Part shown: positions 16,213 to 24,873 of the stretch, one piece after another
How the letters are laid out: each line of letters starts with the position of its first letter
Position numbering within the stretch: position 1 is the first letter of the stretch
DNA from: CAVRCT01 sp963719645
GTDB lineage: Bacteria > Pseudomonadota > Gammaproteobacteria > DSM-16500
Direction: 5' to 3'
Assembly: GCA_963719645.1 (NCBI GenBank)
Contig: CAVRCT010000005.1
Coordinates: 496,001 to 560,000, forward strand
Length of the DNA: 64,000 nt
The notes under the pieces: generated by a model
Told to the model about the DNA's origin: nothing
The model's database searches: none
Seen by the model: the letters and a program-made list of their open reading frames with translations, nothing else
Position numbers and translations under genes: made by a program

Positions 16213-16520
16213 TTTTTATACAAATCCCCCCTTGTTCCCCTTTTGAAAAGGCGTTGTTGCGTAAATCAAAATATTGCTTGGAACGCCTTCCCCTTCAGGG
16301 GGAAGGTGGCCGACAGGCCGGATAGGGGGATCAAAATAACACTCAACGATGGTTTTTTTATGTAGTTCTCATTTTTTTGTTAAGAGTTCTTATATTTTTT
16401 ATCCCCCCATCCGGCCTGTCGGCCACCTTCCCCCTGAAGGGGAAGGCGTTCCAAGCAATATTTTGATTTACGCAACAACGCCCTTTGAAAAAGGGGGAAC
16501 AAGGGGGATTTGTATAAAAA
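16213..16520. repeat. R2 palindrome split by an R3 element
   Basis: Left arm TTTTTATACAAATCCCCCC (from 16213) and right arm GGGGGATTTGTATAAAAA (to 16520) are inverted copies. The centre is occupied by the R3 copy at 16251-16481. Confidence 0.85.
16251..16481. mobile_element. R3 MITE-like element, 231 bp, with about 80-bp inverted arms
   Basis: The ends are GCGTTGTTGCGTAAATC and GATTTACGCAACAACGC. The arms continue inward through GGAACGCCTTCCCCTTCAG and GGCCGACAGGCCGGAT. Flanking 11-mers CTTTTGAAAAG (16240-16250) and CCTTTGAAAAA (16482-16492) match at 9 positions. The interior differs completely from the 12027 copy although the ends agree. No ORF of note is present. Confidence 0.85.
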
Positions 16521-16590
16521 TAATTAAATTGTTCTCTTTAGATAGCCACATGAGACTTAATAAAAAATCAACCGTTTGCATCAACATTAC

Positions 16591-17736
16591 CTAAAACAAA
16601 CTCGGCATCTCTTTCACCAATTGACTCCGCTCTTTAACCGCCTCATTGGTCAACACAAATCCCAACAAATTTTTATCAGGATCAAAAAACAATGCCCGAA
16701 CATTATTGTTGTTATTCTCAATCTGCCATTCGCCAATCGCATTTTTAGGCGGCGGACATACCACAATCGGATGCACCGGTGTTTTGACCGTGACTGGCAT
16801 CGCAGGATAATCAACCGCTGTTCGTTCACCGGCAAGTGTCTTGGCCAGTGCGCGAGTGCAATTGAGAAGAGGGGTAATAAACGGCAACACATGGCCTTCC
16901 ACTTCCGCGCAATCACCTAAGGCATAAATCTCTGGATGACTGGTTTCAAGAAACCGATTGACTAATATGCCGCGATTAATCGCAAGTCCAGTTGCAATGG
17001 CTAATTCAGTATGCGGTTTTAAACCAATGGCAGAGATAACAAATTCTGTTTCCAATTCATTGCCGTTGGATAATTCCAAATTATAATGATTGTTTTCTGT
17101 TTTATTGACGCGATTGGCAATGCAATTTAAATGAAAATGGACGCCGTTTTGTTCTAATGCTTTTTGCAGTAATTGGCCAATTTTTTCCGGCACTAATAAA
17201 TCTAACGGCGCTTTGACGGGTGCAACAAGATGCACATCAAAACCCGCATTACTCAAATCATTTGCAAATTCACAACCAATTAAGCCAGCACCCAAAATAG
17301 TAATGCGTTTTTTATGCTTAATTAAGTCACGAAATTCCGAGTAATGATAAATGTGATTAATCGAAAAAATATCCTCGGCATCCCCTTGCAGCTCTGGTTT
17401 AATCACATCCGCGCCGCAGGCCAAGACAAGTTTGGCATAATGCAATGTCTCGCCGCCGACGATAAGCGTTTTTTCATTGGGATGAATGGTCGTGATATAC
17501 GCATGGGTGGCAATCGCGGCATTCAATTGGGTGGCCATGATATCGGCAGTGGCGGTTTCAAGCATTTGCGCTGTTTTGCCTTGGGTAAAAGCTGTCGAAA
17601 GCAGCGGTTTTGAATAAAATTTTCCTTCATCTGCCGTCAGAAGGGTCAATGGTGTCGTTTGATCCAGTTTGCGAAATTCACGTGCAAGTTGATAACCAGC
17701 CAATCCAGTGCCGATAATCACAATAGGGTTTGTCAT
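16591..17736 (-). CDS. FAD-dependent NAD(P)H oxidoreductase, rubredoxin-NAD(+) reductase-like
   Basis: The 381-aa product has two dinucleotide-binding motifs: IIGTGLAGYQLAREFRKLD at the N-terminus for FAD and ILGAGLIGCEFANDLSNAG near residue 150 for NAD(P)H. The FAD-closing YALGDCAEVEGHVLPF lies near residue 270. Length and pattern fit rubredoxin reductases (AlkT/RubB), which pass electrons from NADH to rubredoxin; related nitrite or ferredoxin reductases cannot be excluded. The ATG at 17736 (MTNPIVIIGTG) is preferred to an upstream in-frame ATG at 17787. No rubredoxin gene is adjacent. It is divergent from ubiC. Confidence 0.82.
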   Translation of the reverse strand: MTNPIVIIGTGLAGYQLAREFRKLDQTTPLTLLTADEGKFYSKPLLSTAFTQGKTAQMLETATADIMATQLNAAIATHAYITTIHPNEKTLIVGGETLHYAKLVLACGADVIKPELQGDAEDIFSINHIYHYSEFRDLIKHKKRITILGAGLIGCEFANDLSNAGFDVHLVAPVKAPLDLLVPEKIGQLLQKALEQNGVHFHLNCIANRVNKTENNHYNLELSNGNELETEFVISAIGLKPHTELAIATGLAINRGILVNRFLETSHPEIYALGDCAEVEGHVLPFITPLLNCTRALAKTLAGERTAVDYPAMPVTVKTPVHPIVVCPPPKNAIGEWQIENNNNNVRALFFDPDKNLLGFVLTNEAVKERSQLVKEMPSLF

Positions 17737-17802
17737 AACGCTTTGTTTCCATTTTTTTAAATGAGATAATTGAACCAATCTTAACATAAGTGATCTGTTT
17801 AA

Positions 17803-18360
17803 ATGAGTAATTTAATCGAAACGATTGATTGGCAACCTGCAAAGGCTCGGCAATTGCCGACAGCCTATGCGGCTTGGTTGTTGTACGCGGGTTCATTTAT
17901 GGAGCGGTTAAAAACACACGGTGTGACGGAGACGCAGATTGATGTGTTACAGCAGGATTGGCGCCTGCCAACCGTCGATGAAGCGAATTGTTTAAAAATC
18001 GCTGCACAAGAGGAAATATTAGCGCGTGAAGTGTTAATTTTAAGTCCTGGCAAAAAATGGATGTATGCGCGGACGATTTTTCCCGCTGCCACCTTGACGG
18101 GTGCTGAAAAAGAATTAGCGCATTTGAACACAAAATCATTAGGGTCTGTATTATTTAAACAGCCTGATTTAGTCCGCAGTGAATTTGTATTGGCGCATTT
18201 AACCACGCAGTTTGCAGAATATGCACGGATTAAAAAAGCAGCTGATTTATCGGTTGATGATTTATGGGCGAGACGGTCACTTTTTACGGTGAATCATAAA
18301 TCTCTTTTGCTCACTGAAGTTTTTTTTCCGGATGTGTTTTCATTATGCAACACTCATTAA
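17803..18360 (+). CDS. ubiC: Chorismate--pyruvate lyase
   Basis: UbiC cleaves chorismate to 4-hydroxybenzoate and pyruvate, the first committed step of ubiquinone synthesis. The 185-aa product has REVLILSPGKKWMYARTIFP near residue 75, the substrate-binding GSVLF segment near residue 112, and the C-terminal LLLTEVFFPD with the catalytic Glu. Length is usual (165-185). It overlaps ubiA by 16 nt, so the next enzyme of the pathway is translated from the same message. Confidence 0.94.
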   Translation: MSNLIETIDWQPAKARQLPTAYAAWLLYAGSFMERLKTHGVTETQIDVLQQDWRLPTVDEANCLKIAAQEEILAREVLILSPGKKWMYARTIFPAATLTGAEKELAHLNTKSLGSVLFKQPDLVRSEFVLAHLTTQFAEYARIKKAADLSVDDLWARRSLFTVNHKSLLLTEVFFPDVFSLCNTH

Positions 18361-19190
18361 AACACTATATTTATTTAATGCGCTTGGATAAACCCATCGG
18401 TATTTTCTTATTGCTTTGGCCAACGCTGTGGGCGCTTTGGTTGGCGACGCAACAGAAACCGGATGTCTTTATCGTTGCCATTTTTTGCGGGGGTGTGCTG
18501 CTGACGCGATCTGCAGGTTGCATTATCAATGATGTTGCGGATCGTGAAATAGATAAATTTGTTGAACGGACCCAGTCGCGTCCATTGACCACCGGCGTAA
18601 TCAGCGTGCAGAGCGCACTCATTTTGTTTGTGGTGTTAATGCTGAGTGCTTTTGGGTTAGTTTTATTTTTAAATCCATTCACTATTTTGCTCGCGGTGAT
18701 AGGCGCACTCTTAGCAACGCTGTATCCTTTTTTGAAACGATGGATAGCCATGCCGCAAGCGGGTTTGGGCTTAGCATTTGCTTGGGGTGTGCCCATGGCA
18801 TTTGCCGCAGAAACCAATACATTGCCTTGGTTATGTTGGCTATTGTTTTTGGCCACCGTTTTGTGGGTCATGATGTATGACACGCTCTATGCGATGGTTG
18901 ATCGAGCAGATGATTTAAAAATTGGAATCAAATCGAGCGCTATTTTATTTGGTGCATATGATCGAGTGATCATTGCTCTTTTGCAAATCAGTTTTTTACT
19001 CTGCATGCTGTTCATCGGTTTTTATCTAACATTTAATAAATTTTATTTTTTGAGTCTGTTCTTGGCAGGACTATTGTTTGGTTATCAAGATATTTTAATT
19101 CGGCATCGAGAGCGGCAGAAATGCTTTAAGGCGTTTTTGAATAATAATGGGGTGGGATTGATTATTTTTTTAGGAATTGCATGCGGATGA
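18345..19190 (+). CDS. ubiA: 4-hydroxybenzoate polyprenyltransferase
   Basis: UbiA attaches the polyprenyl tail to 4-hydroxybenzoate in the inner membrane. The 281-aa product is highly hydrophobic with about eight helices. It carries the two Asp-rich motifs of the family: NDVADREIDKFVERTQSRPL near residue 63 and YDTLYAMVDRADDLKIGIKS near residue 178. It starts inside ubiC, and its TGA overlaps the ATG of pdxB (ATGA at 19187-19190). Confidence 0.96.
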   Translation: MQHSLKHYIYLMRLDKPIGIFLLLWPTLWALWLATQQKPDVFIVAIFCGGVLLTRSAGCIINDVADREIDKFVERTQSRPLTTGVISVQSALILFVVLMLSAFGLVLFLNPFTILLAVIGALLATLYPFLKRWIAMPQAGLGLAFAWGVPMAFAAETNTLPWLCWLLFLATVLWVMMYDTLYAMVDRADDLKIGIKSSAILFGAYDRVIIALLQISFLLCMLFIGFYLTFNKFYFLSLFLAGLLFGYQDILIRHRERQKCFKAFLNNNGVGLIIFLGIACG

Positions 19191-20266
19191 AAATTGTAGC
19201 GGATGAAAACATTCCCAATGTGCAGCATTATTTCGGTGCGGATGTGACGTTAAAACCCGGTCGACACATTGTGCGTGAGGATTTATTGGCAGCGGACATG
19301 CTCTTGGTGCGTTCTGTCACGCAAGTGAATGAGGCATTATTAGCGGGTACGCCGGTCAAATTTGTCGGGAGTGCCACTATTGGCTCTGATCATTTAGATA
19401 TTGCATGGTTGAATCAAGCCAATATTGCTTGGGCGCTTGCGAGTGGATCGAATGCCAGTGCCGTGATGGAGTATGTTGCGTGTTGTATTGCTGCGTTACA
19501 AAAAATGAATTTTCTGACGGAGAAAAAAATACGTGCCGCTGTGATTGGTGTCGGAGACATTGGTTCGCGTGTTGCTGCATTGTTGACGTTGATGGGTTTT
19601 GAAGTCATCTTGTGTGATCCTTTTCGCACTGATTTGCAGAGTGTGTCTCTGCAAGAATTGAGTGATGTTGACTTGGTAACCTTGCATACACCGTTAACGC
19701 ACGATGGGTTGCATCCAACCTATCATCTCTTAGATCAACATTTTTTTGCGCGTCAGAAAAAAAATTGTATTCTTTTAAATACGGGACGAGGAGCGACAGT
19801 TGATTTTTCGGATTTAAAAATGTATGGCCAGTCCTGTATTTGGTGTTTTGATGTCTGGGAAAATGAACCGCTGATTGATTTTTCTGTGTTACAACCGGCC
19901 GTATTGGCGACGCCGCATATTGCGGGCTATTCGATTCAAAGTAAATACCGCGGTATTGAGATGTTGTATCAAGCGGCGTTGCAACAAAAACGTATTCCGG
20001 CCGTTTCTCAAGAAGTCACTTATCCAACACATACTATTTCATTCGCGCATCGCTCAGTGGATTGGCGCGATGTTGTATTAAGTATTTTTGATCCTGCTCT
20101 GATGACACAAACGATGAAGCAACGTTTGATGGAAGATGTGGATGCGTTTGATGTGTTGCGAAAGGAATTCAATGAGCGTCATGAATTTGGTTTTGTGAAG
20201 GTGAGTGATGCCATATTGACGAAATCTGATTTAAACGTGTTGACGTTTTTGGGGTTGCTTTTTTAG
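19187..20266 (+). CDS. pdxB: Erythronate-4-phosphate dehydrogenase
   Basis: PdxB oxidises 4-phosphoerythronate in pyridoxal phosphate synthesis. The 359-aa product starts MKIVADENIPNVQHYFG as in E. coli PdxB. It has the GSATIGSDHLDIAWL segment, NAD-binding VIGVGDIGSRVAALLTLMG near residue 118, catalytic Arg in NTGRGATVD, Glu in WENEP, and His in ATPHIAGYS. The ATG at 19187 is chosen over one 6 nt earlier because of homology and the ATGA overlap with ubiA. The gene is slightly shorter than the 378-aa E. coli protein. Confidence 0.94.
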   Translation: MKIVADENIPNVQHYFGADVTLKPGRHIVREDLLAADMLLVRSVTQVNEALLAGTPVKFVGSATIGSDHLDIAWLNQANIAWALASGSNASAVMEYVACCIAALQKMNFLTEKKIRAAVIGVGDIGSRVAALLTLMGFEVILCDPFRTDLQSVSLQELSDVDLVTLHTPLTHDGLHPTYHLLDQHFFARQKKNCILLNTGRGATVDFSDLKMYGQSCIWCFDVWENEPLIDFSVLQPAVLATPHIAGYSIQSKYRGIEMLYQAALQQKRIPAVSQEVTYPTHTISFAHRSVDWRDVVLSIFDPALMTQTMKQRLMEDVDAFDVLRKEFNERHEFGFVKVSDAILTKSDLNVLTFLGLLF

Positions 20267-20284
20267 AGGTAAATGCAGTTGACT

Positions 20285-20533
20285 AAATAGGGAGATCCTT
20301 CGGAGCGAAAAGCACTCAGGATGACAGTCTTTTCTTAAGGGCGTTGTTGCGTAATTCAACACACTTCATCCGTGAGTTCCTTCCCCCACAAGGGTGGAAG
20401 GAACTCACGGATGAAGCCAACTTGAATTACGCAACAACGCCTTTCAAAGTGGGAGACCTTCTAAACAGCTTTCACTGTTAAAACACAGAGCTGTTTAGAA
20501 AGTCTCCCACTTTGGAAAAGGGGGAACAAGGGG
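20285..20533. repeat. Gene-free repeat cluster: half R1, an R3 element and R2 pieces
   Basis: Bases 20290-20340 are one R1 arm (GAGATCCTTCGGAGCGAAAA). Bases 20341-20440 are a 100-bp R3 copy with ends GCGTTGTTGCGTAATTCAA and TTGAATTACGCAACAACGC around an inner hairpin on ACTTCATCCGTGAGTTCC. Bases 20441-20533 are an R2-like hairpin with arms on GTGGGAGACCTTCTAA and its altered complement, running into the GGGGGAACAAGGGG arm. Confidence 0.8.
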
Positions 20534-20770
20534 CAATGGCACTAGCTTAAGAACTGTCGTCCCGGAATTTAGTAGCTCTTAACGAGCGCCTTTTGCTCGT
20601 TTAGAGCTACTTAATGTCCGGGATCCATCTTCAATTTATCGCCCTCTTGCTTTTAACTTATATGCTTTAAGCAAAATGGATCCCGGACATTAACTGGCGC
20701 TAAATTCGCAAAAAGCGCTCATTAAGCGCCAGTAAATTCCGGGACGACAGTTCTTAAGCTAGTGCCATTG
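20534..20770. mobile_element. R4 MITE-like element, 237 bp, with perfect 11-bp target duplication
   Basis: The ends are CAATGGCACTAGCTTAAG and CTTAAGCTAGTGCCATTG. Inner hairpins contain GTAGCTCTTAACGAGCGCC and ACTGGCGCTAAATTCGC. The 11 bp on both sides are identical, GGAACAAGGGG (20523-20533 and 20771-20781), and removing the element restores an R2 arm running into GATTTGTATA. Other copies are at 31350-31587 and 57946-58183. No ORF is present. Confidence 0.92.
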
Positions 20771-20877
20771 GGAACAAGGGGGATTTGTATAAAAAGAACA
20801 AGTTCTTATTCGATGTTTACCTCTCTTTTTTCGGAGGTTGGAGCACTCAGGATGACAAGCCTTTGCAGCAACCTCTT

Positions 20878-23238
20878 TTAATAAAGCCCACCATCCACTT
20901 GTCCCGTTTTATTCGCATCCGGTGCAGCCGAGTTTTTATCTTCATCCGGCACATACGGTGTCATGAAATATTCGAATTGCGCAACGGGATCATTTGCGGT
21001 GGCGCGCTTACCCGTCAGTGGATCAATCTTGATGCTGACAATACCAGCGGGTTGATCAAGTGGATGATCCGGTTTGTTTTTTAAAATCGTTCCCATCAAT
21101 TCTATCCACATGGGTAGCGCAGCTTGATTGCCGTATTCATGCAATGACTGTGGTTGATCGAAGCCAACCCAGGACAAGGTGACATAATCAGGATTGTAGC
21201 CCACAAACCAAGCATCTACTTGATTTTGCGTCGTTCCTGTTTTGCCCGCTAAATCATTGCGTTTTAAACCACGCGCCTGAATGGCGGTACCATACTCAAT
21301 GACATCATGCAGCGCAGAGGTGATTAAAAAAGCATTCTGTGCGCTGATCACGCGCGGTGCATAACTATTATCAGTTTGACCCGGCGCGGGTTGGCAATTA
21401 TTGCAAACGGTTAACGGTTTTGCTTGATATAAAACTTGCCCTTGTGAATTGCGAATGGAGTCGATGGCATATGGCACCACTTTAAAACCACCGTTGGCAA
21501 AAACAGAATACGCTGCGGCCATTTGGATCGGCGTGACTAACGCAGTGCCTAACGCCAGTGACAAAGAAGGCGGTAATTGCGAAGGATTAAAACCAAATCG
21601 TTCAGCATATTTGACGGCATACGGCACTTTAATTTGATCTAACAAGCGAATAGACACTAAGTTGATCGAATGAATTAACCCATTGCGTAACCGCGTCGGG
21701 CCATAAAATTTATGTTCATCATTTTGTGGCCGCCACAAGCTATTATCCGTGGGATTCTCAACAACAATCGGGGCATCGTTTATCACAGTTGCTAGCGTAT
21801 ACCCTTGATCGAATGCCGCAGAATAAATAAATGGTTTGAAGCTCGAACCCGGTTGACGTTGCGCATTGATAATGCGATTAAAATTACTCGCTTGAAAATC
21901 AAAACCACCGACCAGTGCCAAAATCGCGCCGTTATTCGGATTCAATGTGACCAAGCCATCTTCTGCTTTGGGGATTTGCGCCAAGCGCCATGTTTGATTG
22001 GGTAATTGCATGATGCGAATCACATCGCCGAGTTGCACAATGTCATTGGCATTATGCGGTCTGGGTCCAAGGTAATTCGCGTTAATTTGTTTTCTTGCCC
22101 ATGATAAACCTGACCAACTGAGCGTGACGAGCTTGCCATTGGCGCGTAACACGGTGATGCTTTTATTGGTTGTATCAATGACAGCGACAGCCTCTAATCC
22201 ATTGGTCACGGGTAAGCTAGATAATTTAGATTCCCAGTCATCCATGTGTTTCAAATTCGGTATTCCCAGATTCATTTCTGGGCCGCGGTAACCATGACGT
22301 TGATCATAATCAATCAAGGCATTGCGCGCACTCTGGTTTGCAATATCTTGTAAGTGACTATCTGCTGTTGTGTAAACATTAAAACCATCGGTATAAATGG
22401 AATCTCCGTACATTTGTTCTAATTGTTGGCGGACTAACTCAGCCATGTACGGTGCTTTCACTTGTGTTTGGAGATCATGATAGTGAGCATTCAGAGGCGC
22501 ATTAATAGCTGCTTGATACGTTTTTTGATCGATGTAATGCAATTCCAGCATGCGGGACAGTACATGGTCGCGGCGCTTTTTTGCTGCTTCTGGATTCGCG
22601 AGAGGATTTAGGGTAGAGGGTGCTTTGGGCAATCCCGCTAACATCGCGTATTCATCTATCGATAATTGATCGAGCGTCTTGCCATAATAAATTTGCGCAG
22701 CGGCTGCAACACCATAAGCACGATTACCGAGGAAAATTTTATTTAAATAGAGTTCCAGAATTTTTTGCTTACTGAGTTTGTGATCAATTTTCAGCGCTAA
22801 TAAAATTTCACGCAATTTACGACCAAATGTTTTATGTCGGGTTAAATAAAAGCTACGTGCCACTTGCATGGTGATCGTGCTGCCGCCTTGTTCTTTGCGA
22901 CCCGTTGCAATTAACAAGATGGTGGCGCGCGCTAACCCAGGAATATCAATGCCTGGATGTTGAAAATAACGTTGGTCTTCAGTCGCCAACACCGCATCAA
23001 TTAATGGCTTGGGAATTTTGTCGTAAGGAATCGGGATGCGGCGCTTTTCACCGTATTCCGCGATTAATTTGCCATCGCTAGAGAGAATTTGCAGCGGCAC
23101 TTGTAATTGCACGGTATTTAACGCTTCAATATCCGGCAATTGGAACTCAATGTAATACGCGACACCGATTGTCGCAATCACAAGCATGAGCAAAAAGAAG
23201 AAAGAAAGCTTTTTAAAAAGACGCCAAAGGTTTGCCAT
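20878..23238 (-). CDS. mrcA: Penicillin-binding protein 1A, bifunctional peptidoglycan glycosyltransferase/transpeptidase
   Basis: The product of about 786 aa polymerises and cross-links peptidoglycan in the periplasm. An N-terminal membrane anchor (FFFLLMLVIATIGVAYYI) is followed by the GT51 domain with catalytic Glu in EDQRYFQHPGIDI and GGSTITMQVARSFYLTRHKT. The transpeptidase domain has SxxK in GSSFKPFIYSAAF, SIN in HSINLVSIRL, and KTG in LAGKTGTTQNQVDAWF. ATGs at 23238 and 23241 are both possible; neither has a clear RBS. It is divergent from pilM, the standard gammaproteobacterial arrangement. Confidence 0.95.
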   Translation of the reverse strand: MANLWRLFKKLSFFFLLMLVIATIGVAYYIEFQLPDIEALNTVQLQVPLQILSSDGKLIAEYGEKRRIPIPYDKIPKPLIDAVLATEDQRYFQHPGIDIPGLARATILLIATGRKEQGGSTITMQVARSFYLTRHKTFGRKLREILLALKIDHKLSKQKILELYLNKIFLGNRAYGVAAAAQIYYGKTLDQLSIDEYAMLAGLPKAPSTLNPLANPEAAKKRRDHVLSRMLELHYIDQKTYQAAINAPLNAHYHDLQTQVKAPYMAELVRQQLEQMYGDSIYTDGFNVYTTADSHLQDIANQSARNALIDYDQRHGYRGPEMNLGIPNLKHMDDWESKLSSLPVTNGLEAVAVIDTTNKSITVLRANGKLVTLSWSGLSWARKQINANYLGPRPHNANDIVQLGDVIRIMQLPNQTWRLAQIPKAEDGLVTLNPNNGAILALVGGFDFQASNFNRIINAQRQPGSSFKPFIYSAAFDQGYTLATVINDAPIVVENPTDNSLWRPQNDEHKFYGPTRLRNGLIHSINLVSIRLLDQIKVPYAVKYAERFGFNPSQLPPSLSLALGTALVTPIQMAAAYSVFANGGFKVVPYAIDSIRNSQGQVLYQAKPLTVCNNCQPAPGQTDNSYAPRVISAQNAFLITSALHDVIEYGTAIQARGLKRNDLAGKTGTTQNQVDAWFVGYNPDYVTLSWVGFDQPQSLHEYGNQAALPMWIELMGTILKNKPDHPLDQPAGIVSIKIDPLTGKRATANDPVAQFEYFMTPYVPDEDKNSAAPDANKTGQVDGGLY

Positions 23239-23490
23239 CATGAGGGTACAGAAATCCAAGTAATTGGGCTTGCATTTTACTATAAAACTTGTAGAGTGTC
23301 AGTCTTCCCTTCCAGTGAATTTCTTTCTTGTGACAAAATCATTTTTACGCAAGTCCAATGAGATGCGTCGCGATGCGCTTTTCAGTTGTCTTTGATGCCT
23401 CTCTCTTCTGTTAAAAACTATTCAAAATCAATCAGTTAAACAATAAAAAATAAATCAGATTTTCTTCTCTCACTAAGGATTTTTATACGT

Positions 23491-24390
23491 ATGCGCTTTC
23501 TTTATCGCAAACCAACCGCTTTTGTAGGCTTGAGTTTGCACGCTCGACACATTTGTTTATTGAAGCTAACTCAGCAAAAACAGACGTTTTTCATCGAAGA
23601 TTTTAAGGTGAGCCAGTTGCCGCGTTCACTTTTTAAAGCAGATGGGATGGATGACAGCTCTCACCTCCGACAAATGATTCGCTCGATGGTCGTGGCGGCG
23701 GGCGCTGAAAATTGCTTAACCGCGATTACGTTGCCTGCATCACGCATCCTCTCCAAGTCCGTTAATTTAGCCTCGTTTTTAGAGCCTGATGAATGTGTGA
23801 CGGAGATTGCGATGAACTTAGCAGAATATTTACCGGAGATAAAAGAAGACCTGTATTTTGATTATGCTAAAACAGAATTCGCAGGTTGGCTAATTGCCGC
23901 AAAAGTACGAGATGTCGACACTTTTTTAGCACCGATAGAGTCTGCGGGTTTACGCGTCAGAGTGGTTGATATCGATGAGTATGCACTGTGTCGAGCGATG
24001 AATTTTCTCTATGGATATTCCAAAAAGCCAATTGCATTGTTGGATCTCTCGGCTCAGCACTGGTTGATATTGCATCACGGCAGAGTGCTGTTTTCTCATG
24101 CGTTTCAAGGGCGTGATCAGGAAACGCAATTACTGGATTTGCAGGAGGCATTAGAACAGGTGGCGATCAATCACTCACTGGCAGACATTGAAAAATTTTA
24201 TTTAGCTGGCAATTTAACGGCATTGTATCCGGTAAAAGAGTGGTTGCAGGCGTTGGGTCATTTTACAGTGGAGATTGTCAATCCTTTTCAACTCGTGCAA
24301 CAAGCAAAACAATGCAGCATTCGTCCAGAATTAACGAGTCTAGGCTTAACGGCCTTTGGGTTAGCGATGCGGAGTATGCCAAGATGGTAG
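23491..24390 (+). CDS. pilM: Type IV pilus assembly protein PilM
   Basis: PilM is a cytosolic actin-like ATPase-fold protein that recruits PilN to the pilus assembly platform. The 299-aa product starts MRFLYRKPTAFVGLSLHARH and shows LASFLEPDECVTEIAMNLAEYLPE, ALLDLSAQHWLILHHGRVLF and IEKFYLAGN-LTALYP in the expected order. It is shorter than the usual 350 residues, and the nucleotide-binding motifs look weakened. Its stop overlaps the pilN start (24384-24390). Confidence 0.88.
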   Translation: MRFLYRKPTAFVGLSLHARHICLLKLTQQKQTFFIEDFKVSQLPRSLFKADGMDDSSHLRQMIRSMVVAAGAENCLTAITLPASRILSKSVNLASFLEPDECVTEIAMNLAEYLPEIKEDLYFDYAKTEFAGWLIAAKVRDVDTFLAPIESAGLRVRVVDIDEYALCRAMNFLYGYSKKPIALLDLSAQHWLILHHGRVLFSHAFQGRDQETQLLDLQEALEQVAINHSLADIEKFYLAGNLTALYPVKEWLQALGHFTVEIVNPFQLVQQAKQCSIRPELTSLGLTAFGLAMRSMPRW

Positions 24391-24872
24391 AGATTAATTT
24401 ATTACCCTGGCGAAACAAGATTGCATTGGCAAAATGGCAAAAATGGCGTACCGGATTGCTTTTGTTCACGGTCAGTGGCCTGATGTTGTTTGGCTTAGAA
24501 TATTGGGCCACCTGTTATGTGAAACAAAAAATAGTCGCAAGGAGCGCGATTCATACGCAATCGACCCAACCAACAGCAGAACAATTTGCTCAGACGCAAG
24601 CAGATGTTGCGGAACACATTGTTCAGCAAACCCATTTTTTTTTACAGCGGTGGCAACAAATCAATTTTTTTGAACGCTATCATATTCAATTAAACAAATT
24701 AAATTATGCTGACGATAAAATGTCATTAGAAGGCACTGTTAGCACGTTTGATGAATTAGGTAATTGGATTCGACGCTTACAGGCAGAGGGTTTGCATGCG
24801 TCGGTGCAGCGATTCAGCCAATCAGAATTGCATTCATTGCGATTTTTAGTTGTTATTGAGATGGATAGTTAA
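24384..24872 (+). CDS. pilN: Type IV pilus assembly protein PilN
   Basis: The 162-aa product begins MVEINLLPWRNKIALAKWQK, the conserved INLLPWR motif that PilM binds. One membrane helix follows (TGLLLFTVSGLMLFGLEYW), then a periplasmic helical and ferredoxin-like part (KMSLEGTVSTFDELGNWIRR). The ATG at 24384 lies within the end of pilM. Upstream in-frame starts are inside pilM and lack similarity. Confidence 0.88.
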   Translation: MVEINLLPWRNKIALAKWQKWRTGLLLFTVSGLMLFGLEYWATCYVKQKIVARSAIHTQSTQPTAEQFAQTQADVAEHIVQQTHFFLQRWQQINFFERYHIQLNKLNYADDKMSLEGTVSTFDELGNWIRRLQAEGLHASVQRFSQSELHSLRFLVVIEMDS

Positions 24873-24873
24873 C

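Noticed and set aside
16349..16594. 81-codon ORF over the R3/R2 repeat
   Set aside because: It is translated from palindromic repeat sequence and has no ribosome binding site.
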